From: Coniochaeta sp. PMI_546
Taxonomy: Eukaryota; Ascomycota; Sordariomycetes; Coniochaetales; Coniochaetaceae
Length of the DNA stretch: 64,000 nucleotides
Assembly (NCBI GenBank): GCA_021432605.1
Contig: MU271151.1
Span: 1,026,672 to 1,090,671 of the forward strand
Direction: 5' to 3'
The position numbers and the translations under genes are program-made. Within the stretch, counting starts at the first letter, position 1, and each line of letters starts with the position of its first letter. This document shows positions 44,112 to 54,455 of this stretch, piece by piece. The notes under the pieces are model-generated. The model was not told where the DNA came from. It saw only the letters and a list, made by a program, of their open reading frames with translations, and made no database searches.

Positions 44112-45560
44112 GACTGGAGAGATTGCAAGAATTGAGGACCTCGGTTTATCACTGAGCAGCTAATTTGCATATAGCCTCTGCTTGACTTCAAGAAGTTAAG
44201 TGACGCACTTCACGACTATTTATCTGACAAGGCGAAGATGGCTACCAATGTATACCCCACACCTCAAGTCTTCGCCTGGTACCTGACATATTGCGTGCTA
44301 GTGGCATATATTCCGAGATTTTGGACTAAATGCGGGAAGAAAGTGGTAACATGTAGCCGGAAGTCGGGGCTGGCCTCGAAGCCAATGGGGAGAGTGACAA
44401 AACTGACAGAGGAATAAACACTATTTGCATGAACAACAAGTTGATTTGTTCCCAAACACGCGAGGATGGCGCCATACCGAGATCGGTATCACGCCTCGTA
44501 TTTGCCAGCTTCCGCCATTCAGCTTTGGTAATCAGGGCAGATTCAGGTACCGCCCAAACCTCGCTGCTTCCCAAGGCGACAAATTTTGGTAAAATAATAA
44601 ATAGACAGTTGTAGATAGTGACCTCGATGGCGCTTCATCAACAGGATTAGGAAACCAATCACGGCGGGTTCGAGTGGCAGACATAATACACGGCAGCTTG
44701 CTGAGGACCCGCGTCTGTGACGAGAGCCACGACTCCACGAGGTTGACTCCCCACTCTATACCGTGAACAACCCATGACTGATGAGTTTCACAATTCGCAA
44801 GACTTGCGTCTGACAGCGACCCGAACGGCAGAAAATCCGACAAGATAGAGTGCTTACGGTCTGATCATCATCAGCCTTGTCCGCGCGGGCCGCATGTCGA
44901 TACAGCATCATGTCGGCGGACGTCACACACATCATGCTAGATCAAACTATGCGTCGCGCAAGTGCCGTCTCCTGTTTCCATGCTCTGTCCTTTCCACGAG
45001 TGGTCGTCGAATAAAGGTACCTTGGTACCTTAGGTAGAATCAAAAGTACTGCCGAACAATGAAACACCAGGCTTACTAAGCCTGCTAAGGTACGTCCAGG
45101 AGTGGAACTGGAAGGTGCCGTCTCGGGAGCCCCACGTCCCTGCCAAGTTGCTAGCCGACAACCGACGAACCCCGCGACGAATTGCGCTAAGCGACTTACC
45201 AAGAAACGAGTCAATGATGCCATCAACCCTTTCTTCGGCGATAAGTCCGTGGCATCTCCCGCAATCGCCGTTCCTTCTCTCTTTGCTAATACGTAACATC
45301 TCTCTGAAGGCGGCAGGTGTTCATCATGGATATCTCCACTGCTCTCCCCTCCCCTCCCCGCTTTGCCTTCTTGGCTACTATACAACCCTCGAGCTGCTCG
45401 AATTTCTTTTCTCTGGCTTGTTGATTCTGCTTTCCCCTCACGGACATCCAATCCATTCTTCATCAACGCAACCAGTCCAAGCGACAACAAGAACATCTAC
45501 CGACAACCAAGCCATTGACCGTCCAGAGTTTCGTAATCAGCACGCGCACGCACAATCACA
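44112..45560. promoter_or_regulatory. divergent intergenic region, 1.45 kb
   Basis: This lies between the starts of the DUF1993 gene (-) and the aldo/keto reductase (+). Two GGTACCTT copies occur close together near 45015-45032 and CT-rich runs lie at about 45340-45430, the latter common in fungal promoters. No supported gene. Confidence 0.5.
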
Positions 45561-46761
45561 ATGGCAGCCGTCGAGTCCAAGTTCGATCCCAAGGATATGG
45601 TGAGCCTGGCCGTCGCCATGCAATGACAAGCTTCGTGGACCTTCCGACTCTGACACATCGTGGTAGATCTTCCGCCACCTCGGCCCAACCGGTCTCAAGG
45701 TCTCGGTGCTCTCTCTCGGCGGTTGGTTGACCTACGGCGGGTCGCAAAAGGGCAACATTGTCAAGGAGTGCCTCGAGACGGCGTGGAACCACGGCATCAA
45801 CTTCTTCGACACGGCCGAGGTCTACGCGAATGGCCAGTCCGAGATCGAGATGGGCCAGGCGCTCAAGGAGCTGGCGTGGCCTCGCGACGAGTACGTGCTG
45901 AGCACCAAGGTCTTCTTTGGCACCGGCCGCAAGGAGCCCAACACGCGTGGCCTCAGCCGGAAACACGTTGTAGAAGGCCTCAAATCCAGTCTCAAGCGCC
46001 TCCAGCAGCCGTACGTCGATATTGTCCTAGCTCATCGTCCTGATGTCGGCACGCCCATGCGCGAAATCGTCGAGGGATTCACACAGGTTATCCGCAACCT
46101 GAACCTGGCCTACTACTGGGGCACGAGCGAGTGGTCCGCTGCGCAGATTGTAGAAGCGACTCTGATCGCCGACAAGTACAATCTGATTGCTCCGGTAGTC
46201 GAGCAGCCACAGTACAACGGTAAGTCTGGTTTCCTCGCCGTGATCTGCGACTGAGGAAGAGATATGGACTGACTCGTTGGCATTTCCTTGCCTTGTATAG
46301 CTTTCCACCGTCAACGGTTTGAAGTCGAGTATGCCCCAATCTTCGAGCAGTTCGGATACGGCACAACGATCTGGTCGCCCCTTGCCTCTGGCCTGCTCAC
46401 CGGCAAATACAACGATGGTATCCCTGAGGACTCGCGTTTTGCCACGAACAAGTCCTTCTTTGAGAATACTGTCAAGTCACTTCAGGAAGAGGAGGGCAAG
46501 CAGAAGATCGCCAAGGTCCGAAAGCTGACTGACGTTGCTACCCGCTTGGGCGGCACGGTTGCGTCTCTCAGCATCGCCTGGTGTATTAAGAACGAGAACG
46601 TCAGCACTGTCATCCTCGGAGCATCCAAGCCTGAACAGATTGCCGAGAACTGCAAGGCGCTGCAGCTCTTGCCCAAGCTTACGCCCGATGTTATGGACGA
46701 GATTGAGAAGATCCTCGACAACAAGCCGGCACCCACGCCGGACTTCGGCCGCAAGAGGTGA
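45561..46761 (+). CDS. aldo/keto reductase, Kv-channel beta-subunit type
   Basis: Three exons, 45561..45599, 45667..46219 and 46301..46761, give 350 residues. The introns are 67 and 81 bp. The first exon encodes only 13 residues ([13 protein letters not shown]). The AKR fold shows the catalytic tetrad: Asp and Tyr in [11 protein letters not shown], Lys in VLSTKVFFG, and His in IVLAHRPD. The NADPH-binding end is [17 protein letters not shown]. The sequence [24 protein letters not shown] is typical of the potassium-channel beta-subunit subgroup, which in fungi acts as a soluble NADPH-dependent aldehyde or ketone reductase. A flavin monooxygenase follows on the opposite strand, 219 bp away and convergent. 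Confidence 0.95.
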
Positions 46762-46980
46762 GAGAATATTCCCAACGTCTAGCTTGTGGGGACGCGGAGC
46801 AGTTGGATCGGGTTCGAGGTGTCAATGCTGGATGGAACCAGGGTCGGAAGTAGAATGAAGCTTACCAGTTGGCGGCCGGCAGAACAAAGTGGCCCCGGTC
46901 GCTGAGAAGCAAGATGTAATCGTCTATCAGGGCACCTTGTAACAAATTAACCGACGCTCTGTTGCGACCAAGCTATTTTC

Positions 46981-48449
46981 CTAGTTGCCACGCCGGGTAG
47001 CCAACAACTGCGCCAAGTTTTCACGCGCTGAATCAAGTTCCGCCTGCAAGTCTAGGTTCCAAATGTATGCTTGTCTCTTGTTGATCTCGGCCAGAATCTT
47101 ACCATAGTTTTGTCCAATCTCGGTGTCCCGCCACTCGTACAGGTCCGCGGCGCGTCTGCTGCTTTGGACAAGCCACTGCGTCCTGGGTCTACGGCTCTCA
47201 TCATAGGCTGAAAATACGGCTTCAAGATCTTCGGGCCCGCGCAAGGACTCGTCAGCAAGCAGGATCGAAAGTACCGCCACGTCTTCGATGGAGACGCCAG
47301 CTCCAGCACCATGATGAGGAGTGCTGGCGTGCGCCGCGTCGCCTGCAAGGCAGATCCTGCCTCTGAAGTAAGACGGAAGAGCATGTTCTGCAAGGTCGAA
47401 GAGTCCCCACTGAGTGTTCCTGGCGCGTTAGCAAGTATCCGTCCTGAAGCCATCTCTTCCTATCCACTACTTGGTGCTTCTTACCCGATCGGGTTTCTCA
47501 TCGATCATGGTTATCAGTCTGGAGACGTTGGGTCCAAACTCCCGGAAGTCGTAGAGTATCTCCTCTCGCGTAGCTGGCAATGTCAGACGCGCCTCGTCAG
47601 GCCAGTGCTGGTTGTCGGAGACAAACGCGACGAGGTTCAATATCCTCCCGTGGCTGACAGGGAATGTCAGAGCGTGGCAATCAGGGCCCATCTGTTGCCG
47701 ACCACCATCTTCTGTCAGTGTCCACTACCGGCCGTCGAACGTTAAAGGGTTGTGGGACAAGGCAAACTCACCCACAGCGATGTATTAGCGGCTCTCTCCT
47801 CGCCCAGGGCCTCGATAGCATCAGTCATGGGTATGAGGCCCCGGTAAGCGTACTTTCCGCTATACCCACACTTTGCTTGTGCCAAGTTCTCATCGCCCAG
47901 CATGATCTCCCGTGTGCGAGACTTGATGCCATCACAACCAATGACCGCATCCGCCCTTGCAACGGTGCCATCACAGAATGTGATGCGTAGACCTGCCTCA
48001 TCTTCTTCAATTCTCTCTAGCCGTTTGCCGAACCTGGCTATATCACCGTCTCTGGGAAGAAGCTTCACAAGCTCTTCCAAAAATCTTGCGCGGTGACAAG
48101 AACCGCCACCACTTTGGGGTTGCAGGATCGTGAAAGCAGGTTTGAGGTCTATTGCTGGCACGTCCGCAGTGCCGTCGAATACATCAAACCACACGTGCCG
48201 CTTAGACTCCCACTTGTTGACAGTGCACACCTTCTCAAACGCACGGAAGATATCTTCATCACAGAGGCGCAAGGCTTGCACTGCACCCGGGTGAAAGCCT
48301 AGGCCAGCCCCTATTTCTCTAAATGAAGGCGCTTGTTCGTACACTGTACAGCTGACGCTGCGCCTGTGCAAAGCAATGGCGAGTGTGAGCCCGGTAATGC
48401 CGCCGCCGATGATGGCTATGGTGAAGGGGGGCCGCGTTTGGTCACTCAT
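46981..48449 (-). CDS. FAD-dependent salicylate-hydroxylase-like monooxygenase, copy 3
   Basis: Three exons on the minus strand, 48449..47772, 47691..47485 and 47409..46981, give 437 residues. The introns are 80 and 75 bp. In both, the nearest AG is skipped for a later one that keeps the frame and joins SLW to MGPDCHALTFPV and KPDR to WGLFDLAEH, as the family requires. The start at 48449 gives MSDQTRPPFTIAIIGGGITGL with the FAD-binding GGGITG. The DG motif is IGCDGIKSRTR and the second FAD motif GDAAHASTPHHGAGAG. This is the classical salicylate 1-monooxygenase type (aromatic ring hydroxylation, NADH-dependent) and differs from the subgroup of the other two copies in this window. It converges on the aldo/keto reductase. 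Confidence 0.92.
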
Positions 48450-49127
48450 ATCTCCGCCCGTTCTTTTTTCACGCTGGCTACAAATATGTTCTTGAAATTG
48501 GATGCTACTCGGTGTTTTCTTCACGACCGAGTGGTCTCTTAAACACCGACAAGTGGCTGCTTGGCCCACACACACTTTTTGCCGTCGTCTTCTCCAAGTT
48601 GCAACTGCCGAGTCTGCAACTACGTAGGTAATGCTTACAAGTGACCTTTACAACCACTAAGGCAACCTAGGTTCTGGAACCTGGAACCGTCGTCGACATC
48701 GACCTTGCACAGGTTCGGGCCGTTATCAAGGGTTCATGCGGGCCCGGTGTAAGTGATATAGTACGAGAACTGTTCACATGTTTCCCAGCCTTTACAAGGT
48801 ATCGCAACGCCAAAAGTTGGCAACAACGAAATACAGTTTCGTCACAAACTTTCCCGATCTCGACGACAATCTTATGCTGACTTGCCCACGCCGTTAAAGC
48901 AGCAGCGCGCCTAATATAACCGACACCTGTAGCCAACAATGCGTCATTGCACCACGATAGGGGGCCAATCACCTCCATATCCTAACAACCATATCAGACA
49001 TCACCTCAGTTGTCCGATCACGTCGGTTAGCGCCACCTTACTCTGTAACCCGAGACTCGTCGATGAACTGCGTGTTTATCTCTTGGTTCCAATGAGATTT
49101 TCCGATGAATTTATCTAGTTCCTGGGT
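48450..49127. other. intergenic region, 0.7 kb
   Basis: Between the starts of copy 3 of the monooxygenase and the stop of the opsin, both on the minus strand. It contains the promoter of the monooxygenase. A 103-codon minus-strand frame at 48667-48978 has no recognisable feature. Confidence 0.5.
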
Positions 49128-50158
49128 TTACGCGTTATCCGGATCGCCAATGCGGATTCGGCCTTCGGAGGCTACGCCAGTCGACCAGTATCCATCAAGG
49201 TCGATATTCGACTCTGGAGTCCTACGTTGGATGATGAGGAGCCAGAGGCCAAAGCCAACCTTGACGAGAACGTCGAGTACAGCGTAGATGACGATGCCAG
49301 TATCAACGCTCGTCCTGTGGGCGCCCTCCGCAATGCCCCAGACACTTCGTGATCGTTAACACCACGTCTCGTACACAAATGACGTATAATTGTCGATACG
49401 AAAAGACTTACATTGGATAGATTGTCCAAAGAATGAACAAGTAGGCGGCCGAAGCGCCAAACAGACGCGCCACCTTGTCCCCCTTGGCGCGAACCACGCG
49501 GGAGCCATGCAAGGCGACGTGCCAGATGACGAACACATACGCCACGCAGGCAATAGTGAACCATCCCCACTTCTGGAATGTGTCGTTGTTCCCGAAGGCG
49601 GAGAATAAGCCGGTTAAAGTCATGATCAGACTCGCGACGACGGCCATCAGGGTATGTGCGCCATCTACACCGGCCAGGAGGCAGAGCTCGATCAATAGGA
49701 GCGGCGTCGTCAGACTCCAATCGACGTACCGAGCCCAGTATATCTGCCGGCACACCGTGTGATGGGTGTCGGGGACATGTTGGTGGTGATCGGTCGTCTC
49801 CTCACATTTCAAGGACACACCGTCGCCAGATGCCATGGCGAAGTATGACAGCGCGGCGATGATCGTGACCAGCGTCGTCAGGACGTTGTATACTCGTTTT
49901 GAGACGGGGATCTTCCACGATAGGAGGGCGAAGACGGCAGACGTAAGCACCATCGCGGCAAAGACAACCCAAAGGGTGATTCTGCCCACATGGTGGACGG
50001 TCTCGAATTCCGGCACAGCTATTGAAGAGTCTTTTGTCAGCAGATGACTTGTTATGGTTCAAAGACACAACGGGAGACGACAGGCAGCACATACGGATCA
50101 CGGTTGGTATCGGTTTGACGCCTCCGCCGAGACTTGAAATTGAGGTTGGGCTAATCAT
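49128..50158 (-). CDS. microbial-type rhodopsin (fungal opsin)
   Basis: Three exons on the minus strand, 50158..50095, 50018..49412 and 49344..49128, give 295 residues. The introns are 76 and 67 bp. Seven membrane helices are visible. Helix C reads WARYVDWSLTTPLLLIEL, with Arg118, Asp121 at the proton-acceptor position (Asp85 of bacteriorhodopsin) and Glu132 at the donor position (Asp96). Helix G reads VLDVLVKVGFGFW, with Asp248 and Lys252 as the retinal Schiff-base lysine. Acceptor and donor are thus both carboxylates, as in proton-pumping fungal opsins rather than the non-pumping opsin-related proteins that lose the lysine. Light-driven outward proton transport is inferred. No carotenoid genes are nearby. 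The retinal would have to come from elsewhere in the genome. Confidence 0.95.
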
Positions 50159-51059
50159 CGTGGTCGGTCTCTGGTGGGATTTCTCTTTGCAAATTTATAG
50201 TAACAATGTCGGTAAAGGCAGACCCAAGTTCTGTGTTGGAGAGCACAATATACAGAAGTTCAGGGCGTGCTAGGTGGAAAAAGACAAAATTCCAGAGAAG
50301 TTGTAGCCGTTTTGTTACGCGGACGAGCAGTGCTGTAAGTACTGGGAGGCGGATCCCAGCAGAATGACGAGGTCATCGTACCACCTCATCACGAGATGCT
50401 CCAACGTCATCCCGCAAGAAAAGTAACTTTGCGTTGCGTAGTTCAGAGCGAATGCGATCAAGGCAGTCTCTCCCCGTGCCGTATCGACGAGTGGTCCATG
50501 ATTATCGACTACGTAAGACATGTCATGGAGAATGCGGGGAAGTGGGACAGATCAGCAAAGCCGTTGAAGTCCAAGCTGCAGCCCATCTCTTTCCACAACT
50601 CCGGCCGCTCGCAACGCACGTGGAAAAGAGGTCAGCAGATGGCCGATGCTAGCCTTAACTCGGTGCAACTACCTATCGCCGTTCAGTATCAAATGTTCGA
50701 AAGCCTCCTCACAAGCAGCAGTCCTTGACCATCACGGACAGATGTTCTCGGTTCCGAACTACCACTGTCCTGCGCCGCTTTCTAAGATGGGAGAAGTCTA
50801 ATCCCACCGACAAGTATCAAGACGGTTGGAGCCTTTCGACTTCTTTGCAGTCTTCAAGCTAAGTGTTTAGGCCAGCGCTTCACGAGAGAGATGTTACTCG
50901 CTGAACATTCACTTTTGCATGGGCTCTCGTTATGCAACTCTAATGAGAAATGCATCGAACACGCAACACCGGCATGATATGAACGATGAATCGATTACGT
51001 CTTCCACTACGGGCAGCCAGCGTTGCGCTCCTTGGCCCAGACTTGACTGATATGTGTTG
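50159..51059. other. intergenic region, 0.9 kb
   Basis: Upstream of the opsin and downstream of the DUF8021-like copy 2, both on the minus strand. It holds the opsin promoter. A 110-codon plus-strand frame at 50396-50728 has no recognisable feature. Confidence 0.5.
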
Positions 51060-51893
51060 CTAAAGCCGGCAAACCTGGCCAGGACACACAGTCATCGTGT
51101 GCACGTATCGAAGCTTGCCTCCCTCCAAACGGAACTCGTGGCTGTCAGCGGCCATCATCATGTGCTCCCAAACGCAGAGGACGCTGCACGAGCCGACCGT
51201 CTCGTCTATCACATAGCGCCGGTGAGTGTTCGGTGCCTGGTTGTGATTGCTCGGGATACCGGGCTTGCATGAATCGGAGGGCTTGCCCTGCCCTGTGTAC
51301 GCGGAACCCTCGAGCCGGGTGCATGGAGTTCCCCAGGCGACCGCGTCTGCGGCTGTTGCATTGCTCCACATGTCCAGATACGCATCTGCGGTCTGCTGCA
51401 GCAAAGTGCGACTCACTCGCTTGTCCTCGGGTAGCGTGCTCCAGTCTTCCTTCAGCACATACTGCAGCGTCTTTGAAGCGTCAAATGCCCACGATCCCGT
51501 GGTTGATGCGATCGTGTCAATCATGGTGATGGCTGACGCATTGACCGGGTCCTGACGAATCTGAGTTCCGATCACGTACGGCTTCGGGCCTGCTGTGCTG
51601 ATGAGCTCCGTGAATGTGGCGCACCCGGTCGTGTCGACTATGGTGCGTCGATGGTCAAGCTTCAACGGCGAGTTTACCACGCCCTTGGCGACGTCCAAGA
51701 CCTTGTTATTTTCCTGGTACGTGAAGTTGACGGCGAAGAGACTGGAAAGACCGTCGAGCTTCCCAGCCGTCTGTGCAGCCACATATGCGTCTGCTCCTGC
51801 GAGGAGTGAAGTGCGGTCACAGCTGTTTACCAAGGGCGCACTATAGGCCAAATGGAGGAGGCTGAGACCAACGATCAGGCGTGACATCGGCAT
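51060..51893 (-). CDS. secreted DUF8021-like protein, copy 2
   Basis: A single exon of 277 residues with a signal peptide (SRLIVGLSLLHLAYSAPLV). It is a paralog of the protein at 17410-18216, over 33 kb away and on the opposite strand. It shares TTGCATFTELI, KPYVIGTQ, a Trp-Ala-Phe segment, KEDWSTLPEDKR, WGTPCTRLEG, RRYVIDETVG and DSHEFRLEGGKLRYVHTMTV, and has several paired cysteines. An NTF2/SnoaL-like fold is possible and no catalytic residue can be assigned. It lies between the opsin and a small secreted protein. Whether the two copies act in the same process is unknown. Confidence 0.85.
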   Translation of the reverse strand: MPMSRLIVGLSLLHLAYSAPLVNSCDRTSLLAGADAYVAAQTAGKLDGLSSLFAVNFTYQENNKVLDVAKGVVNSPLKLDHRRTIVDTTGCATFTELISTAGPKPYVIGTQIRQDPVNASAITMIDTIASTTGSWAFDASKTLQYVLKEDWSTLPEDKRVSRTLLQQTADAYLDMWSNATAADAVAWGTPCTRLEGSAYTGQGKPSDSCKPGIPSNHNQAPNTHRRYVIDETVGSCSVLCVWEHMMMAADSHEFRLEGGKLRYVHTMTVCPGQVCRL

Positions 51894-52704
51894 AGTGGGC
51901 GAATCCCTCTGCTTGTATCAACCTTTTGAGCTCGTACAGTGGCAACGACCCTAATGGCTGCTTCGATTCGATGCCGCATGCAGATTTCAGAGCCAGTGAT
52001 GAGGAAATCAGAACTAATTGGGTCGGACGGTGAGATATGCTTTCTGACTATCCATTTTCGAATAATGTAGACCCTGAGCCGTAATGAGAACTCTGTCTAG
52101 TAGCTAAATCGCTTATGGACTAGTCTGTATACTGCACAGAGGGGTTAGGTAAACCCCGCAAGCTCATATACGAGTTCTCGGTGCTCTGGGGCTCCAGGAT
52201 GCCTTCCGGGATGTCTATCGTATATCGGGTGCTATGTCACGTACAGGAGGCCATATAGGAACAGGCAGGAGAGCCTATAACACATATGCGCGACGACAGT
52301 CTACGTCTTGTATTAGGAACACAAAGAACTGCCGGTCAGGGACAAAATCGTTCCAGCAATATAAGGCGAAATTTAGCGGCTATACATAACGTAGCTTCCA
52401 AATGAACCTGCATTTGTAGCCGTCAACTTGTATGGGGCTTGGGAAACCAAGACCGGCAAAAGTATGCGCTGTGAGAAACTGGTTCGCCCCCACATGGTAC
52501 ACGCCCCGGAAGCCGGTCCAGTCGGGTTCAGAGCCAAAAGTGGCAGATATTGAGGAAGTGCTTTACCACTCCAGTCCACCACGGGCGTCCAGATGGGGGG
52601 CCTGGGTGCGGGATTGAAGTTGGGGTCCAGTCACTTAAGATATCAATCTTGACCAGTCTAGAGTAGACATGCTCCTGTCCTCACGAATCCAGTACGCTCA
52701 GACA
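51894..52704. promoter_or_regulatory. divergent intergenic region, 0.8 kb
   Basis: This lies between the starts of the DUF8021-like copy 2 (-) and the small secreted protein (+). No specific site or gene is recognised. Confidence 0.45.
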
Positions 52705-53048
52705 ATGCACGTGATAACAGCTCTCCTCTTTGTGCTTCTACCCCTGGGCCTTGCCCAGGATGAGAACCTTCCGCAGGGCCCATGTGACCTTACCACAGAC
52801 GAATGTGTTGAGGTCATGGACGGCAGCGCATGTTACAACTCTGCTGTCCAGGCTGGAAATCAGACAGCGTTAATGACTTGCTTTCCTGGCGGCGAGAAAC
52901 AGGTATGGATATCGTTTCCGCATCGAACCCCCCTTCTATGCCCAGCCAGCAACTTACCTCGGCACAGATTTGCAGTTGTTACGGTTGTGATCGAAGTATG
53001 ATCACATGGATTCTATCACACAAGCTCTGTGGGGTGTCGGAGAGTTAG
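52705..53048 (+). CDS. small secreted eight-cysteine protein, effector-like
   Basis: Two exons, 52705..52902 and 52968..53048, give 92 residues. The 65-bp intron has donor GTATGG and acceptor ACAG. The ATG at 52705 gives a compact signal peptide (MHVITALLFVLLPLGLAQ). An upstream in-frame ATG at 52669 would add 12 residues. The mature peptide of about 74 residues has eight cysteines, including CYNSAVQAG, CFPGG and ICSCYGCD, with a C-terminal LCG. This matches a common but unnamed class of small cysteine-rich secreted fungal proteins. Its function is unknown. A host-directed or wall-related role is possible. The next element downstream is a broken tandem zinc-finger-like gene, and the TE-rich region begins 3.6 kb further on. 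Confidence 0.78.
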
Positions 53049-53258
53049 CAACATTGCTTCATATTCTACAGCGAGAAAAGCTCCGCTACACGACCATGAC
53101 TTGTTGACGGATGGTTGGGCCGGGGCAGCGCTGAACGACATCGCCTTGAACATGGTGGAACTTATGGTCCTTGTAGGACACTTGACTGTATTGTATGCAA
53201 TGGCTGTTGGTGAACATGTTAATATTGATCAGTTCTCCAATAGTAAGCTTGCTATCCC

Positions 53259-54049
53259 GTGATGAGTTTCGCTCTTTCGGGCTATGTTAGTCACACTAGC
53301 TGTGCGCGTATTGAATGTGTCTATGGAGTGGAACGGCCGAAAGAACAATACGACAAAGACCCAGGTAAAGTGGCAGATGGTTGTAAGAACCCTAACTGCC
53401 GACGCTCCGAAGCTGACAGCACTAAGTTCTACGACTTTGGAGACAAAAGGAGATGCGTAGCGTGTTACGCCTGGTCTAGGAACCACGATGGAGCCGAGCG
53501 ACCTCGAGACCTCTGTGAGAAGTTATCTGGCGAAAACCCTGGGGATGGATGTCAAAACCCTTCGTGCGAATGTCCGGAAGATGGCAGTACTGTATGGAAC
53601 TTTTTTCCGAAGAGAGGCGCTGCCATAAGTGCTATACATATTCCACGAGGCGTGAGGGTACAGAGCGGCCGCTACGATTATGTCTTAATGACGTCTGGCG
53701 TAGCTCTGGCAACGATGGATGCTAGAACCCCGCCTGCCGCCGCCCGGAGGATGGAAGTCTATTCTACTTTCGCGGATTGAGAAGACGTTGCAACGCTTGT
53801 TATCTCTGGTTTAAGACATCGGATGGGGAGGACCGCCCGTTAAGGCTATGTAGGAGAGACCCTTGGTGCAATCCCGTCAATGATGGGTGCCAGAACCCCT
53901 ACTGCCGCCGCCCGGAGGATGGAAGCAAGTTCTTACTTCTCGGACCAAACAGACGTTGCATTGTATGTTATTCGTGGTCTCGAAAGTCGGATGGGGTTAA
54001 CCGCCCTTTGAGGTTGTGTCGGAAAGACTCTTGGCGTGATGAGGAGTGA
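53259..54049 (+). pseudogene. broken gene of tandem GATA-finger-like repeats
   Basis: At least four repeats are visible, with a partial fifth at the left edge. The repeat-start Asp codons lie at 53376, 53544, 53714 and 53882, so the spacing is 168, 170 and 168 bp (56 codons). Each unit reads DGC-x-NP-x-C, a stretch of about 20 residues, then RRC-x-x-C-Y-x-W/Y and a late ERP or RPLRLC. This resembles a GATA zinc finger (two CxxC-like pairs, then the Arg-Pro after the knuckle). Repeat 2 carries a 2-base gain (or 1-base loss) that shifts the frame. Repeat 3 carries TAG where the last repeat has CAG. The frame continues to a TGA at 54047. The beginning of the gene is not found. With its frame broken, it is probably inactive. 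An unannotated intron spanning the shift is an alternative. Confidence 0.7.
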
Positions 54050-54455
54050 GCAGGAAGATACGATTTTGTTGGAACGCTGTGATCAATATTATATGGGACC
54101 GGAGCTATCTAGTCTTACTATATCCGAGAATACTAGACCAGCTCATGTAAGGACGCTGGTTTCTGACCGTGATGTGTTTATCTGCGACGGGTTATATAAC
54201 TACGTTATAATTATGTCTTGGACTTGGGGTTTGGTCTGTATAAGGCAGCGGCTTGGGTTGACCATGGACACTCTGTAGCCCCTCGAAAACAGCGCTCAAC
54301 GATGAAGGGAGCGAGGGTTCGTAGCCCGGTTAGGTGCCAGAGATGCGGATTGTTTGTTGTGTAAAGGTGGAAGCTTGCTTGTAGCTAGGAGCTTAGGGTT
54401 AGGTTAACCGCACGTTAAGCCTGATCACAGATCTGACTGCACACATACCAAGCAA
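54050..54455. other. intergenic region, 0.4 kb
   Basis: Between the broken repeat gene and the 3' end of the gamma-glutamyltranspeptidase. No gene is recognised. The repeat does not continue here. Confidence 0.5.
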
